A stretch of DNA of 64,000 nt from Shewanella xiamenensis (GCF_014647135.1 NZ_BMOP01000016.1:1-64000), one strand, 5' to 3'. Shown: positions 44,284-58,640, numbered from the stretch's first letter. Program-made: numbers and translations. Notes: generated from the letters alone by a model not told the origin.

Positions 44284-46551
44284 TTAAGCCTTAGTGGTAC
44301 TTTTCTCGTGGCGTTCGGTGTGGATCACGATTTCACCGTCTTTGGCATCAACATGAGCAACACCGCCATGTTCCAGTTCACCGAAGAGAATAGCATCCGC
44401 TAATGGACGTTTAATAAGCTCTGTCACCACGCGGGCCATTGGCCGTGCGCCCATGCTCTTATCATAGCCTTTCTCGGCGAGTAGGGTTCTGGCCTCATCA
44501 CTGACTTCAAGTAACACATGTTTCGCATCAAGTTGTGCTTGTAATTCCACCAAGAATTTATCAACCACCTTGGCTATGATAGTCATATCTAAATGATTGA
44601 ACCAAATGATGGAATCTAAGCGGTTGCGAAACTCTGGCGAGAATACTCGATTGATTTCCGATAAGGCATCTTGGGTATGATCCTGCTGAGTAAAGCCAAT
44701 AGACTTACGGATCGTTTCCTGAACACCTGCGTTTGTCGTCATCACTAAGGTGACATGCCTAAAATCCGCCTTGCGACCGTTGTTATCGGTTAAGGTGCCA
44801 TGATCCATGACTTGCAGTAACAGGTTATAGACATCGGGGTGAGCCTTTTCGATTTCATCGAGCAACACCACGCAATGGGGATTTTTAATTACAGCATCGG
44901 TGAGTAAACCACCTTGGTCGTATCCTACGTATCCAGGAGGAGCACCAATCAAACGAGAAACCGTATGGCTTTCCATGTACTCCGACATATCGAAACGCAC
45001 CAGCTTCATTCCTAGGCAACTAGCTAACTGATTGGTCACTTCTGTCTTACCTACCCCAGTTGGGCCTGCAAACAAAAAGCTACCAACAGGTTTTTTATCT
45101 GTACCTAAACCACTGCGCGATAATCGAATCGCCGAGCTTAAGGATTCAATCGCCTTGTCTTGACCAAAGACCACCATCTTGAGATTGCGCTCAAGGTTAC
45201 GCAGTAAATCTTTGTCGCTGGCGGAGACTGATTTTTCTGGGATCCGAGCAATCTTCGCTACTATGGTTTCAATCTCGGCCTGACCGATGGTTTTCTTACG
45301 TTTGCTCTGTGGCAACATAGCCATGCGCGCACCCGCCTCATCGATCACATCGATGGCTTTATCGGGTAAATGCCGGTCATTAATGTGTTTTGCCGACAGC
45401 TCTGCCGCGCTGTTAATCGCCGCTTGGGTGTAACGCACACCATGATATTCTTCGTATTTAGACTTTAAACCCATCAGAATTTTAGTGGTTTCAGCCACTG
45501 AAGGTTCATTAATATCGACCTTTTGGAAACGGCGCGCCAGTGCACGATCTTTCTCAAAAATACTCTGATATTCTTGGAACGTGGTTGAGCCCATGCAACG
45601 CAAATTACCGCTCGATAATAACGGCTTTAGCAGGTTAGAGGCATCCATCACCCCACCCGATGCGGCGCCTGCACCAATAATGGTATGAATTTCATCAATA
45701 AATAAAATGGCGTGTTTATCGGCGCTAAGTTCCTTAAGCAGACTCTTGAAGCGTTTTTCAAAATCGCCACGGTACTTAGTGCCAGCAAGCAAGGAGCCTA
45801 AGTCGAGGGAGTACACAGTCGCCTGCGCCATCACCTCTGGCACTTGATTATTGACGATTCGATAAGCCAAACCTTCAGCAATCGCAGTTTTACCCACGCC
45901 CGCTTCACCCACCAACAATGGATTATTTTTACGGCGACGACATAAAGTTTGGATGGCGCGTTCGATTTCTTGATCACGACCAATCAGCGGATCTATCACC
46001 CCTTGTTTTGCAAGTTGGTTTAAATTGCTTGCAAACTGCGACAACATGCTACGTTCTTCGTTCGCTTCGCTTTGATCTTCGATGCGTTCTTGATCTTGAT
46101 GAGCGTCGCTGTCCTCATTTTTTGAAAAACCATGGGAAATATAATTCACCACATCTAAACGGCTGATGTCGCTGCGACGCAGCAGATAAACAGCTTGGGA
46201 TTCCTGCTCACTAAAAATGGCCACCAGCACATTAGCACCAGTGACTTCATTGCGGCCCGAGGACTGCACATGGAAAACGGCGCGTTGCAGTACCCGCTGA
46301 AACCCGAGCGTTGGTTGGGTTTCTTTATCATCATCCATATCCGCAATGATTGGGGTGGTTTGTTGGATAAAGCTTGCTACTTCATCTCTCAGTTTATCTA
46401 AATTCGCTCCACAGGCGATTAGCGCTTCTTGAGCCGCAGGATTGTCTATCAGAGCCAATAACAGATGTTCAACCGTCATATACTCGTGACGTGCCTCTCT
46501 GGCTTGCTGAAACGCCAGATTTAAGGTGACTTCCAGATCTTTGTTCAGCAT
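44284..46551 (-). CDS. clpA: ATP-dependent Clp protease ATP-binding subunit ClpA
   Basis: ClpA unfolds N-degron and other substrates and feeds them to ClpP. The 755-residue product has the repeat N-domain (two ClpN motifs, about 1-140), then two AAA+ modules. The first has Walker [10 protein letters not shown] and Walker [10 protein letters not shown]; the second has GPTGVGKTE and [11 protein letters not shown] loop [10 protein letters not shown] occupies the ClpP-docking position. The frame extends to 46572, but ATG 46551 has GGGGG at good spacing and gives the usual [11 protein letters not shown] start. It follows clpS by 42 bases. Confidence 0.97.
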   Translation of the reverse strand: MLNKDLEVTLNLAFQQAREARHEYMTVEHLLLALIDNPAAQEALIACGANLDKLRDEVASFIQQTTPIIADMDDDKETQPTLGFQRVLQRAVFHVQSSGRNEVTGANVLVAIFSEQESQAVYLLRRSDISRLDVVNYISHGFSKNEDSDAHQDQERIEDQSEANEERSMLSQFASNLNQLAKQGVIDPLIGRDQEIERAIQTLCRRRKNNPLLVGEAGVGKTAIAEGLAYRIVNNQVPEVMAQATVYSLDLGSLLAGTKYRGDFEKRFKSLLKELSADKHAILFIDEIHTIIGAGAASGGVMDASNLLKPLLSSGNLRCMGSTTFQEYQSIFEKDRALARRFQKVDINEPSVAETTKILMGLKSKYEEYHGVRYTQAAINSAAELSAKHINDRHLPDKAIDVIDEAGARMAMLPQSKRKKTIGQAEIETIVAKIARIPEKSVSASDKDLLRNLERNLKMVVFGQDKAIESLSSAIRLSRSGLGTDKKPVGSFLFAGPTGVGKTEVTNQLASCLGMKLVRFDMSEYMESHTVSRLIGAPPGYVGYDQGGLLTDAVIKNPHCVVLLDEIEKAHPDVYNLLLQVMDHGTLTDNNGRKADFRHVTLVMTTNAGVQETIRKSIGFTQQDHTQDALSEINRVFSPEFRNRLDSIIWFNHLDMTIIAKVVDKFLVELQAQLDAKHVLLEVSDEARTLLAEKGYDKSMGARPMARVVTELIKRPLADAILFGELEHGGVAHVDAKDGEIVIHTERHEKSTTKA

Positions 46552-46593
46552 AAGCACCCCCAAAATTAACAACTGACAACAGAGTAAGCGCTG

Positions 46594-46902
46594 TTAAGCC
46601 TTCTCTAACGAACACAGTAACGGATGTTGGTTTTGTCTTGCAAATTGATTTACTTGTATCACCTTAGTTTCTGCAATGCCGTAGGGAAAAATCCCGCAGA
46701 TACCCTTTCCCTGGTGATGAATAGTCAACATGATATCTGTGGCTTCCTGCTCATTCTTGCGAAAGAAGATTTGCAGCACTTCAATCACAAAATCCATTGG
46801 AGTGTAATCGTCATTATTGAGGATCACCTTATACATTGAAGGTGGCATTAACTCAGATTCCACACGCTCTTCAACGTGTTCTATGTTTCCTGTCTTACCC
46901 AT
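46594..46902 (-). CDS. clpS: ClpS adaptor (N-recognin) for ClpAP
   Basis: ClpS binds proteins with N-terminal Leu, Phe, Trp or Tyr and hands them to ClpA. The 102-residue product has the family core: [20 protein letters not shown], the [20 protein letters not shown] segment with the substrate-pocket residues and ETKV. The ATG has only a distant AGAGG. Its position directly before clpA, and opposite cspD, is conserved in enteric bacteria. Confidence 0.97.
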   Translation of the reverse strand: MGKTGNIEHVEERVESELMPPSMYKVILNNDDYTPMDFVIEVLQIFFRKNEQEATDIMLTIHHQGKGICGIFPYGIAETKVIQVNQFARQNQHPLLCSLEKA

Positions 46903-47095
46903 TTTTTAATACTAGCCTCTCGTGTTGTCCTCTTCCAATTGCTATCTTCAAATTAATCAGTTGTTACCTCTTTGTTAATTTTAGCTTGACTTCCGCTTTT
47001 ACTCCTTACATTCTGTAGCTCAGACGGTGAAACAATCCCGTCTATACAGGTTTTACTATCTTACTGGTAAGTAGACAACAGAAGGAAGTGGAAGT

Positions 47096-47302
47096 ATGGC
47101 AAGCGGAACTGTTAAATGGTTCAACAACGCCAAAGGATTCGGGTTTATTTGCCCTGATCAAGGTGGCGAGGACGTTTTTGCACACTATTCTACCATTGAA
47201 ATGGAAGGCTATAGAACTCTAAAAGCAGGCCAACCAGTTCAATTTGAAGTAGAACAAGGTCCAAAAGGAATGCACGCTTCAGCCATTTCACCAACAAAAT
47301 AA
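47096..47302 (+). CDS. cspD: Cold-shock-domain protein CspD
   Basis: CspD is a small cold-shock-domain protein; in E. coli it is induced in stationary phase and inhibits DNA replication. The 68-residue product has the RNP-type motifs [12 protein letters not shown] and DVFAHYSTI and ends HASAISPTK. The divergent clpS partner identifies it as CspD and not one of the cold-induced paralogues. The ribosome site GGAAGTGGAAGT is strong. A perfect terminator follows. Confidence 0.92.
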   Translation: MASGTVKWFNNAKGFGFICPDQGGEDVFAHYSTIEMEGYRTLKAGQPVQFEVEQGPKGMHASAISPTK

Positions 47303-47324
47303 TGTATGGTGAGGCCAATGATCT

Positions 47325-47358
47325 AAAAGGCAGGGATTAATCCCTGCCTTTTTATTTT
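47325..47358 (+). terminator. Intrinsic terminator after cspD
   Basis: A perfect stem AAAAGGCAGGGA/TCCCTGCCTTTT with loop TTAA is followed by a T-rich tract (TTTATTTT). It lies 23 bases past the cspD stop. Confidence 0.92.
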
Positions 47359-47483
47359 GAGTAAAACAACTACACGTCATGCCTCATTTTGCGAGCATAA
47401 GTGTACCGGAGCGAATACATTTTCATCTCTAAACGTTAACTCGCTCTGGTTAATTTACAAGCCACTCCTAAATTTAGTGCAAT

Positions 47484-47508
47484 AAAAAGGCCTGCAATGC
47501 AGGCCTTT
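47484..47508 (-). terminator. Intrinsic terminator after icd
   Basis: The stem AAAGGCCTGCA/TGCAGGCCTTT is followed by more T on the minus strand. It lies 17 bases past the icd stop. Confidence 0.88.
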
Positions 47509-47525
47509 ACAAGTATCAATGCTGT

Positions 47526-50168
<2,643 letters not shown>

Positions 50169-50954
50169 ATGAACAAAAATAACCCGCTAACTTCTCAGGC
50201 AACACCTCGCACTCGCGGCCAGAGCGCATCCACCACGCACCCGCAGCATAGGGCAGATAACCGCAGCAAAGGAAGTAAACCAAGCTCCTTCGCCAAATCT
50301 GCCAAGGCAAGTTTGCAGCGCGATACAGGGTCACAACAAAATAGTCCCAAAACACGGCTTCAAAAACACTCATCGGCCTCACGCGTCAAGCCTCAAACTG
50401 CGCCTATCATCGTCTTATTTAACAAGCCCTTCGATGTTCTGTGCCAATTTACCGATGAGCAAGGCCGTAAAACCTTAAAAGATTACATCCCTATTCCGGG
50501 CGTTTATGCTGCTGGGCGATTAGATCGCGACAGCGAGGGACTGTTGCTGTTAACCAATGACGGTCAACTCCAAGCCAAACTGACTGAGCCAAAAAAGAAA
50601 ACCTTTAAAACCTATTGGGTACAAGTGGAAGGTGTGCCATCGGAAGCCGATTTAGCCAAACTGCGCCAAGGGGTTGAATTAAAAGATGGCATGACGCTGC
50701 CCGCGAAGGTCTGCATCATGGCGACGCCGAATGTGTGGCCGCGTAATCCACCAATCCGTGAGCGAAAAAACATCCCAACCACTTGGCTGGAAATTCAAAT
50801 CCACGAAGGACGCAATCGCCAAGTTCGGCGGATGACGGCCCATATTGGTTTTCCGACCTTAAGACTTATTCGCTATAAAATAGGCCAATGGAGTCTAGAT
50901 GATTTAGCGACAGGTGAGCATAAATGCATACTGGTGGCTCAAAAGACCGAATAG
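50169..50954 (+). CDS. rluE: 23S rRNA pseudouridine(2457) synthase
   Basis: RluE makes pseudouridine at position 2457 of 23S rRNA. The 261-residue product has the RsuA/RluE-type core with the catalytic aspartate in [19 protein letters not shown] (around 117-125) and the [20 protein letters not shown] motif. The first 75 residues form a basic, serine-rich, low-complexity extension not present in shorter homologues and probably disordered; a later start is not supported by an internal ribosome site. It is followed closely by nudJ, the same neighbour as in other gammaproteobacteria. Confidence 0.93.
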   Translation: MNKNNPLTSQATPRTRGQSASTTHPQHRADNRSKGSKPSSFAKSAKASLQRDTGSQQNSPKTRLQKHSSASRVKPQTAPIIVLFNKPFDVLCQFTDEQGRKTLKDYIPIPGVYAAGRLDRDSEGLLLLTNDGQLQAKLTEPKKKTFKTYWVQVEGVPSEADLAKLRQGVELKDGMTLPAKVCIMATPNVWPRNPPIRERKNIPTTWLEIQIHEGRNRQVRRMTAHIGFPTLRLIRYKIGQWSLDDLATGEHKCILVAQKTE

Positions 50955-51010
50955 TCTTACGCCAACAAGCAATCTAATATCCCTAATCTAGCCGCTCAAA
51001 GGTAATCACT

Positions 51011-51487
51011 GTGACAGTAAAAGCAAGATATAAACCCAATGTAACAGTTGCTTGTATTATCCATGCCTCTACCGAGGATAAGTATCTATTAGTGGAAGAG
51101 TGGATTGATGGTGAGCAGCGTTTTAATCAACCAGCAGGACATTTGGAAGCGAATGAAAGTCTTATCCAAGCCTGTGAGCGCGAAGTCTTTGAGGAAACAG
51201 GCCTTCAACTCAAGCCACAGGGATTGGTCGGGATTTATCAATTTAGCGCCAATCAGGACCTCGCTTTTGTGCGTTTTACCTTTTTGGTGCAAGTCGATAC
51301 GCTACTCACACCTAAGCCACAGGATGTGGATATTTATGCCGCCCATTGGTTGAGCTTTGAGCAAATAGCCGCGAGAGTACACCAGTTGCGCAGTCCGTTA
51401 GTGCTCGATTGCCTCAACGATTACCGCAAACAGTTGCAACAAGGGCAAATTCATTCGCTCGAATTACTCAATAGTCAGCGTCTGTAG
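51011..51487 (+). CDS. nudJ: Nudix phosphatase NudJ
   Basis: NudJ hydrolyses nucleoside and thiamine diphosphates (HMP-PP, thiamine-PP). The 158-residue product carries the full Nudix box: GHLEANESLIQACEREVFEE followed by TG. Start is GTG with AAAGGT upstream. The order rluE-nudJ-mnmA-hflD-purB matches the enteric ymfC-ymfB-mnmA-hflD-purB cluster. Confidence 0.93.
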   Translation: MTVKARYKPNVTVACIIHASTEDKYLLVEEWIDGEQRFNQPAGHLEANESLIQACEREVFEETGLQLKPQGLVGIYQFSANQDLAFVRFTFLVQVDTLLTPKPQDVDIYAAHWLSFEQIAARVHQLRSPLVLDCLNDYRKQLQQGQIHSLELLNSQRL

Positions 51488-51783
51488 GGATGTCAAAGAT
51501 AGCCCCAAGCAACAAGGCGTGATAGAATACGCCCCCGCGTAAATGCGCGATTCGATAAGGTATTTAACTGCGCTTTTGGGTTAAAAATTTGGGGTATTTT
51601 AGCATCATGCATCTTGTGCTTAATGATGTTGGGCTGATGTATCTCAGATGCTAAACGGATCACCAATAAGCCTGCCCTAACTACGCAGCTAATATAAACG
51701 CAGATTTAAAAGTGAGTCATGCACTAATGACAACGGTTCAAGCCACGACTCGCTAACACATATACTCAATGGTTTTAGGATCT

Positions 51784-52902
51784 ATGACATCAATCGAACC
51801 CACTCATACAGGTAAAAAAGTCATTGTCGGCATGTCCGGCGGTGTTGATTCATCCGTTTCAGCCTATTTGCTTATGCAGCAAGGCTATCAGGTTGAAGGC
51901 CTTTTCATGAAGAACTGGGAAGAAGATGACAACGACGAGTACTGCGCGGCCGCCGAAGATTTAAAAGATGCTCAAGCCGTTTGCGATAAGCTTGGGATAA
52001 AACTCCACACGGTCAACTTTGCTGCCGAATATTGGGACAATGTATTTGAGTATTTTCTTGCCGAATACAAAGCAGGTCGTACCCCAAATCCTGATATCAT
52101 GTGCAACAAAGAAATCAAATTTAAGGCCTTTTTAGAGTTTGCCGATGATATTCTCGATGCCGACTACATCGCCATGGGTCACTATGTGCGCCGCCGCGAC
52201 AATGCCGATGGCACAACGCAAATGCTGCGCGGGGTCGACAATAATAAAGATCAAAGCTACTTCCTATACACCTTAAGCCATGAACAAGTGGCACGCAGCC
52301 TGTTTCCGGTGGGTGAACTCGAAAAACACGAAGTGCGAGAGATCGCCAAACAGATGGGCTTAATTACCCATGATAAGAAAGACAGCACCGGCATTTGCTT
52401 TATCGGCGAGCGAAAATTTACTGAATTTTTAGGTAATTACTTACCAGCGCAACCTGGCAATATCGAAACCGCCGAAGGCGAAGTCATTGGCACGCACCAA
52501 GGTTTGATGTACCACACCTTAGGCCAACGTAAAGGTCTGGGGATTGGTGGCATGAAAAATAGCAATGATGACCCATGGTACGTGGTGGACAAAGATCTCA
52601 AACGTAACGTGCTTGTTGTTGGCCAAGGTGGTCACCATCCGCGATTGATGTCCAATGGCATGTTTGTCAATCAACTACACTGGGTCGACCGCAAAGGTCC
52701 CGCCGATGGCAGCCAAATTGTGGTGAAAACCCGTTACCGCCAGCAGGATATCCCTTGCACCCTTACCTATCTTGATGACAATACCCTCAAAGTGGTGTTT
52801 GACGAGCCCGTTGCCGCCGTGACGCCTGGCCAATCAGCGGTATTTTACGATGGCGAAGTGTGCCTCGGTGGCGGAATTATCGATCAACTGATCAGAGGAT
52901 AA
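51784..52902 (+). CDS. mnmA: tRNA-specific 2-thiouridylase MnmA
   Basis: MnmA inserts sulfur at position 2 of the wobble uridine in tRNA for Lys, Glu and Gln. The 372-residue product has the PP-loop [15 protein letters not shown] near the N terminus. The two catalytic cysteines lie in [12 protein letters not shown] and [13 protein letters not shown], and a C-terminal [10 protein letters not shown] and RYRQQDIPC region follows. A frame opens at 51769, but ATG 51784 follows AGGA and matches the family start. It is 3 bases from hflD. Confidence 0.97.
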   Translation: MTSIEPTHTGKKVIVGMSGGVDSSVSAYLLMQQGYQVEGLFMKNWEEDDNDEYCAAAEDLKDAQAVCDKLGIKLHTVNFAAEYWDNVFEYFLAEYKAGRTPNPDIMCNKEIKFKAFLEFADDILDADYIAMGHYVRRRDNADGTTQMLRGVDNNKDQSYFLYTLSHEQVARSLFPVGELEKHEVREIAKQMGLITHDKKDSTGICFIGERKFTEFLGNYLPAQPGNIETAEGEVIGTHQGLMYHTLGQRKGLGIGGMKNSNDDPWYVVDKDLKRNVLVVGQGGHHPRLMSNGMFVNQLHWVDRKGPADGSQIVVKTRYRQQDIPCTLTYLDDNTLKVVFDEPVAAVTPGQSAVFYDGEVCLGGGIIDQLIRG

Positions 52903-52905
52903 ACC

Positions 52906-53523
52906 GTGAACGAACAGCTCCATGATCGTACTATGGCCTTTGCAGGAATACTGCAGGCCATTGCACAAGTTCAGTATTTAGCCCGTCATGGTGAAAGCGA
53001 CACCGATGAGCTAGCTGCCAGTTTACACACCATTTTAGTGACTAATCCAGAAACCCCCGCCGATGTCTACCAAGATAAGGCGGGCCTGCACAAAGGCTAC
53101 CAATTGGTGTTAAATCAACTGGGGGATAGCAGTCAAAAAGATGTGGAAATTACCCGCTATCTGGTGGGAATTTTAGCCCTTGAACGTAAATTAACCCGTT
53201 CAAATACCGGGTTAGCTATGCTTGCCGAACGAATCAATCAAGTGAATCGTCAGCTACATCATTTTGCGATCACCGACGAACAAGTCATTGCCAATCTGGC
53301 CAGTATTTATAGCGACATTATCAGTAATCTTGGACCTAAGATTCAGATCTCAGGTAATCCAGTGTGTCTGCAACGTCCAATCGTGCAACAAAAAATCCGC
53401 GCCTTGCTGCTTGCAGCCATGCGCAGCGCAGTGTTATGGCGACAACTAGGCGGCAAACGTCGACACTTAGTCTTTGCCCGTAAAGCCATCATAGACACAG
53501 CCAAGAAAAGTCTTACCCTATAA
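52906..53523 (+). CDS. hflD: High-frequency lysogenization protein HflD homologue
   Basis: HflD is a helical, membrane-associated protein; in E. coli it binds the phage lambda CII activator, but its host role is unclear. The 205-residue product shows the family pattern [40 protein letters not shown] and [15 protein letters not shown], ending with [20 protein letters not shown]. Start is GTG after AGAGGATAAACC. It sits between mnmA and purB, the conserved position for hflD. Confidence 0.94.
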   Translation: MNEQLHDRTMAFAGILQAIAQVQYLARHGESDTDELAASLHTILVTNPETPADVYQDKAGLHKGYQLVLNQLGDSSQKDVEITRYLVGILALERKLTRSNTGLAMLAERINQVNRQLHHFAITDEQVIANLASIYSDIISNLGPKIQISGNPVCLQRPIVQQKIRALLLAAMRSAVLWRQLGGKRRHLVFARKAIIDTAKKSLTL

Positions 53524-53531
53524 TAAAATAA

Positions 53532-54923
<1,392 letters not shown>

Positions 54924-55043
54924 AGTTCAGTTTACGGCTAACGCTTCGTTTAACGCTAAGCTGACATGCTTAGCTTATTATCTAGCCTAAATAAGGATTG
55001 AGGCGGTTACATTGTTAAGGATGTAGTCGCCTTTTTTGACACT

Positions 55044-56183
55044 ATGTATAAACTCAATCTCGATATTGCTCAGTTCCTCAAGGATTACTGGCAACAAAAA
55101 CCTGTGGTCATCAAAGGCGCTTTTCCTCACTTTGAAGATCCAATCAGTGCCGATGAGCTGGCCGGCCTAGCCTGCGAAGAAGAAATCACTTCGCGCATCG
55201 TCGTTACCCAAAAAGATAACTGGGAAGTGATCCAAGGCCCCTTTGAGGATTACGACAATTACGGTGAAACCCACTGGCAATTATTGGTGCAAGCGGTTAA
55301 CCATTGGTATCCCGACTCACAACCCCTCGTTGAGGCCTTTCGTTTTCTCCCCGATTGGCGATTCGATGATTTGATGGTGTCATTTGCCACTCCAAGTGGC
55401 GGTGTCGGTCCCCATATCGACAACTACGATGTGTTTATTATTCAAGGCGAAGGTCAGCGCCGCTGGACCGTAGGTGACAACACCCCACAACAACGTCGTG
55501 GCGGTAATCCTAATTCACCTCTGGTTGAAGACTTTGATCCCATTATTGATATGGTGTTAGAGAAAGGCGATATGCTTTATATTCCACCAGGATTCCCGCA
55601 CTGCGGTGAAACCTTAACCTTAGCCTTGAGCTATTCGATTGGTTACCGCGCACCCAGTCAGCAAGAATTAGTCAGCGAAGTGGCCGACTATTTACTCGAC
55701 AAAAATTTGGGTCAACAGCGTTTTACCTCCGCATCCGAGCCAGCAAATCCGGGCATTATTAGCCAAGATCATCAACTCGGCATTATGTCGCTGTTAAGCC
55801 AGCTTGCCCAAGATCCTGCGAGTTATCAGGTTGTGCTAGGTAAACTGCTAAGCCAAAACCGATTTGAATTAGATATTTGTGAAGGCGAAGAAGCCTATAG
55901 CATCGACGATCTGCAAGATGCCTTTGAACAAGGCGCTGGTGTAAATCGCATTGGCGGTTTAAAAGTACTACGTTTAGAGAATGATGCTCACTCGCGCTTA
56001 TTCATTAATGGCGAAATCTATGATCTGCCCAATACACCCGAAGCGGTGCTTGTACAGTTAAGCGATCATGTCAGCTTTGATAGCGAAACGGCTCTCGCGT
56101 TATGCGAACATGATGAAGTACAACAGCTATTGCTGGAACTGATTAATCAAGGTTTATACTATTTAAGTGATGAAGAAGCGTAA
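55044..56183 (+). CDS. roxA: 50S ribosomal protein L16 3-hydroxylase (JmjC cupin)
   Basis: RoxA (YcfD) is a 2-oxoglutarate/Fe(II) oxygenase that hydroxylates an arginine of ribosomal protein L16. The 379-residue product has a JmjC double-stranded beta-helix with iron ligands in GPHIDNYDVFIIQ (His and Asp, around 127-129) and the distal His in YIPPGFPHCGETL. A C-terminal winged-helix and dimerisation region follows. An N-terminal KDYWQQKPVVIKGAF is typical. It lies downstream of purB with its own gap of 120 bases. Confidence 0.95.
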   Translation: MYKLNLDIAQFLKDYWQQKPVVIKGAFPHFEDPISADELAGLACEEEITSRIVVTQKDNWEVIQGPFEDYDNYGETHWQLLVQAVNHWYPDSQPLVEAFRFLPDWRFDDLMVSFATPSGGVGPHIDNYDVFIIQGEGQRRWTVGDNTPQQRRGGNPNSPLVEDFDPIIDMVLEKGDMLYIPPGFPHCGETLTLALSYSIGYRAPSQQELVSEVADYLLDKNLGQQRFTSASEPANPGIISQDHQLGIMSLLSQLAQDPASYQVVLGKLLSQNRFELDICEGEEAYSIDDLQDAFEQGAGVNRIGGLKVLRLENDAHSRLFINGEIYDLPNTPEAVLVQLSDHVSFDSETALALCEHDEVQQLLLELINQGLYYLSDEEA

Positions 56184-56253
56184 TCCTTTAATATGGAATG
56201 AAACCGTCGGTATGCTCAACGTAGGACACAACGCTTGAGACAGACTTAAACAA

Positions 56254-56285
56254 CAAAGGCACTCAATCGAGTGCCTTTGGTTTTA
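56254..56285. terminator. Bidirectional intrinsic terminator between roxA and the DUF4826 gene
   Basis: A perfect 11-bp stem CAAAGGCACTC/GAGTGCCTTTG with loop AATC is followed by GTTTTA on the plus strand. The minus side has TTGTTTAAG. It lies between convergent genes. Confidence 0.78.
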
Positions 56286-56304
56286 TGACTTAACACAAGG
56301 AAGT

Positions 56305-56757
56305 CTAGCTATTCCAGAGTTTTTCATCATTGTGCATACGATATAAACTCTCTGCACGGGAGACTAATAACTGGGCAAATTTTGCCTGGGTTGCATCACG
56401 TCTGGTTGCGCCTGAACGGATCAAATTTTCAGCCTGCATTTGCCACATCATCGAGAAATGACGAACCGCATCACGCGCCGTTTTAGCCACTTTGACATCC
56501 ACAAAATCCGATGGTAAATCGCCTGACATCACCCAATAGGTTTTGGTCGTAGGACGTTTGGATTCCATCTTCCAAATCGCTAAATAAGGTGCAAGATAAC
56601 GGCTCTCATCGGCTAAAACCTTGCTGGGGATGACCCCTTTTTCCGCTAAAAAACGGTTCGCCTTTTGGAATTGTGTTCTGACCCACTCTTGGCGCAATTT
56701 CTCCATTTCTTCAGGAGAGATTGTTGGTTGAGCTTGATCGACAGCTTGTTCAGTCAT
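56305..56757 (-). CDS. DUF4826 family protein
   Basis: This 150-residue soluble protein, recognised from its LRQEWVRTQFQKANRFLAEK and IWKMESKRPTTKTYWVMSGD segments, belongs to DUF4826, restricted mainly to Shewanella and relatives. It has no signal peptide or membrane helix. Function is unknown. The ATG follows GGACGGAAGT, a clear ribosome site. It is convergent with roxA and divergent from ldh. Confidence 0.85.
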   Translation of the reverse strand: MTEQAVDQAQPTISPEEMEKLRQEWVRTQFQKANRFLAEKGVIPSKVLADESRYLAPYLAIWKMESKRPTTKTYWVMSGDLPSDFVDVKVAKTARDAVRHFSMMWQMQAENLIRSGATRRDATQAKFAQLLVSRAESLYRMHNDEKLWNS

Positions 56758-56868
56758 ACTTCCGTCCTATCTTATTGTTATAGCGCGGCTCTCATTCTTG
56801 GGACAGCACGCGAATCATACTAATGTCTGAAAATATCATCAGTTAAAATTGGTTTCGCATCTCTAAGC

Positions 56869-56882
56869 TTACGTTTACGTAA
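56869..56882 (+). promoter_or_regulatory. LiuR-like palindrome upstream of leucine dehydrogenase
   Basis: TTACGTTTACGTAA has perfect 6-base arms (TTACGT/ACGTAA) around TT. It agrees with the TTACGT-N2-ACGTAA form I recall for LiuR, the MerR-type regulator of branched-chain amino-acid catabolism in Shewanella. The next gene is leucine dehydrogenase, starting 155 bases later. The liuR gene is not in this window. Confidence 0.6.
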
Positions 56883-57037
56883 AGTGGAAAGCTAGATTGC
56901 CACAAATAATCTATTTATTCGGTCATTATGCATGGTTGAGAGTATCGCTAAATGCTATGGTTCTGCAATAAATATAACGAGCTGTCGATGGGAAGTCGTT
57001 CCATCGACGTTTTATTGTGTATAGCGGAGAACTTCAC

Positions 57038-58072
57038 GTGGCTGTATTTAATCATGTATCCTTTGATGAACATGAACAGGTCGTATTCTGTCATGATAAA
57101 GAAAGTGGCTTAAAAGCCATTGTTGCCATCCATAACACCAACTTAGGTCCAGCTGTGGGTGGATGCCGGATGTGGAATTATCAATCCGATGATGAAGCCC
57201 TGACAGACGTATTACGCCTCTCCCGTGGTATGACTTACAAAAATGCCCTCGCCGGTTTAACCATGGGCGGTGGTAAGTCAGTGATTATTGCCGATCCTAA
57301 GCGTCCTGATCGCGAAGCCCTTTTCCGTGCCTTTGGCCGTTTTATCAATAGCCTCGGTGGACGTTACTATTCTGCTGAAGACGTGGGCACCACGACCGCT
57401 GATATCATGATTGCCCATCAAGAAACACCTTACATGGCAGGGCTTGAAGGCAAGAGTGGCGATCCATCACCATTTACAGCATTAGGCACCTATTTAGGGA
57501 TCAAGGCTGCAGTTAAACATAAACTCGATTTAGACAGCTTAAAAGGCCTTAAGATCGCCGTTCAAGGTGTGGGCCATGTAGGTTACTACCTGTGTAAACA
57601 TTTGCATGAAGAAGGTGCACAGCTGATTGTTACCGATATTCACCAAGCATCACTGGATAAAGTGACTACCGACTTTGGCGCCATCGTTGTTGCTCCACAG
57701 GATATCTATGCCCAAGACGTGGATGTCTATGCGCCATGTGCACTAGGTGCAACTCTAAACGATGTTACCCTACCACAACTCAAAGCTAAGATTGTTGCGG
57801 GTTGCGCCAACAACCAATTAGCCGAAGTCCGCCATGGCGAGCAGTTAAAAGAAATGGGCATTCTGTATGCGCCAGATTATGTGATTAACGCTGGCGGCAT
57901 TATCAACGTGTCATTTGAAAAAGATTATGACGCAGCAAAATCAGAAGCTAAGGTCAGAGAAATCTACAACACGCTGCTGAAGATTTTTGCTAAGGCCGAT
58001 GCTGAAAACCGCACGACAGGTGCAGTAGCTGACGAAATGGCCCGTGCCATTTACCAAGCGGCCAAAGCTTAA
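57038..58072 (+). CDS. ldh: Leucine dehydrogenase (Glu/Leu/Phe/Val dehydrogenase family)
   Basis: The enzyme deaminates leucine, isoleucine and valine to 2-oxo acids with NAD, the first step of branched-chain amino-acid breakdown. The 344-residue product has GPAVGGCRMW and the catalytic-lysine region MTYKNALAGLTMGGGKS, YSAEDVGTTTADI, and an NAD-binding IAVQGVGHVGYYLCKHL fingerprint. The frame opens earlier at GTG 57017, but GTG 57038 has GGAG eight bases upstream and gives the usual length. The LiuR-like box upstream supports the catabolic role. Confidence 0.93.
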   Translation: MAVFNHVSFDEHEQVVFCHDKESGLKAIVAIHNTNLGPAVGGCRMWNYQSDDEALTDVLRLSRGMTYKNALAGLTMGGGKSVIIADPKRPDREALFRAFGRFINSLGGRYYSAEDVGTTTADIMIAHQETPYMAGLEGKSGDPSPFTALGTYLGIKAAVKHKLDLDSLKGLKIAVQGVGHVGYYLCKHLHEEGAQLIVTDIHQASLDKVTTDFGAIVVAPQDIYAQDVDVYAPCALGATLNDVTLPQLKAKIVAGCANNQLAEVRHGEQLKEMGILYAPDYVINAGGIINVSFEKDYDAAKSEAKVREIYNTLLKIFAKADAENRTTGAVADEMARAIYQAAKA

Positions 58073-58082
58073 TCATGCAGTA

Positions 58083-58107
58083 GGCGGACAACGAGTCGTT
58101 GTCCGCC
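58083..58107 (+). terminator. Possible terminator hairpin after ldh
   Basis: A stem GGCGGACAACG/CGTTGTCCGCC with loop AGT lies 10 bases past the ldh stop. It is strong but lacks a following T-run (TCAACC), so it may be Rho-assisted or mainly stabilise the mRNA. Confidence 0.55.
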
Positions 58108-58267
58108 TCAACCACTTCCCTCGCTCCACTTATCCATCTAAAAAATAAATTCCTCTCAATACCAATCAGATACCAAAACGCCACGTAAAATTCACTTTTC
58201 TGTAGTGGAAAACCCTATATGTCTCTGCTTGAATTAACTACTCGTCAGTCACGGAGAAGGTGCCACT

Positions 58268-58615
58268 ATGGTCAGTTTCAAATATGAGCTGGGGAAAGAT
58301 TCACTTGAATTACAAGCAAGTGATTGGTCGGGTTTGGAGAGAGTCTATATCAATGGCCAAATGGTTTCGCGCAAACTTAATTTTAGCCATCAAAGTGAAC
58401 ATTTGATCAAATTGAAAGATGGTGGGCAATGCCTATGTAAGTTATTTATTGACCCCTTCACAAATGAGTTAACTTGCCGTATTTATAAGCGTAATCAGCT
58501 AATCACTAGTCTGAAACAGGGAAAAAATAGCTTAATGCAGCGGCAACGGTTACTGCAGCAAGGGTTATTACTGGGGTCAAGTTTAGTGTTACTTTTTATG
58601 CTACTCCCACTGTAA
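58268..58615 (+). CDS. Unrecognised small protein with C-terminal membrane anchor
   Basis: The 115-residue product is not one I recognise. Residues 1-80 look like a compact beta-rich soluble part (MVSFKYELGKDSLELQASDW, ERVYINGQMVSRKLNF). A basic linker (KQGKNSLMQRQRLLQQ) precedes one C-terminal hydrophobic helix of about 18 residues at the very end (LLLGSSLVLLFMLLPL). That layout is a tail-anchored inner-membrane protein with its main domain in the cytoplasm. AGAAGG seven bases before the ATG and normal codon use support a real gene. It is convergent with the MarR gene 25 bases away. Confidence 0.75.
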   Translation: MVSFKYELGKDSLELQASDWSGLERVYINGQMVSRKLNFSHQSEHLIKLKDGGQCLCKLFIDPFTNELTCRIYKRNQLITSLKQGKNSLMQRQRLLQQGLLLGSSLVLLFMLLPL

Positions 58616-58640
58616 ATAACCGAAAGAAGCACAATAAAAC

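Noticed and set aside
47018..47045. tRNA-like sequence TGTAGCTCAGACGG upstream of cspD
   Set aside because: It resembles the D-arm box of a tRNA, but no acceptor stem, anticodon arm or T-arm sequence follows in the right place; it is more simply part of the cspD leader.
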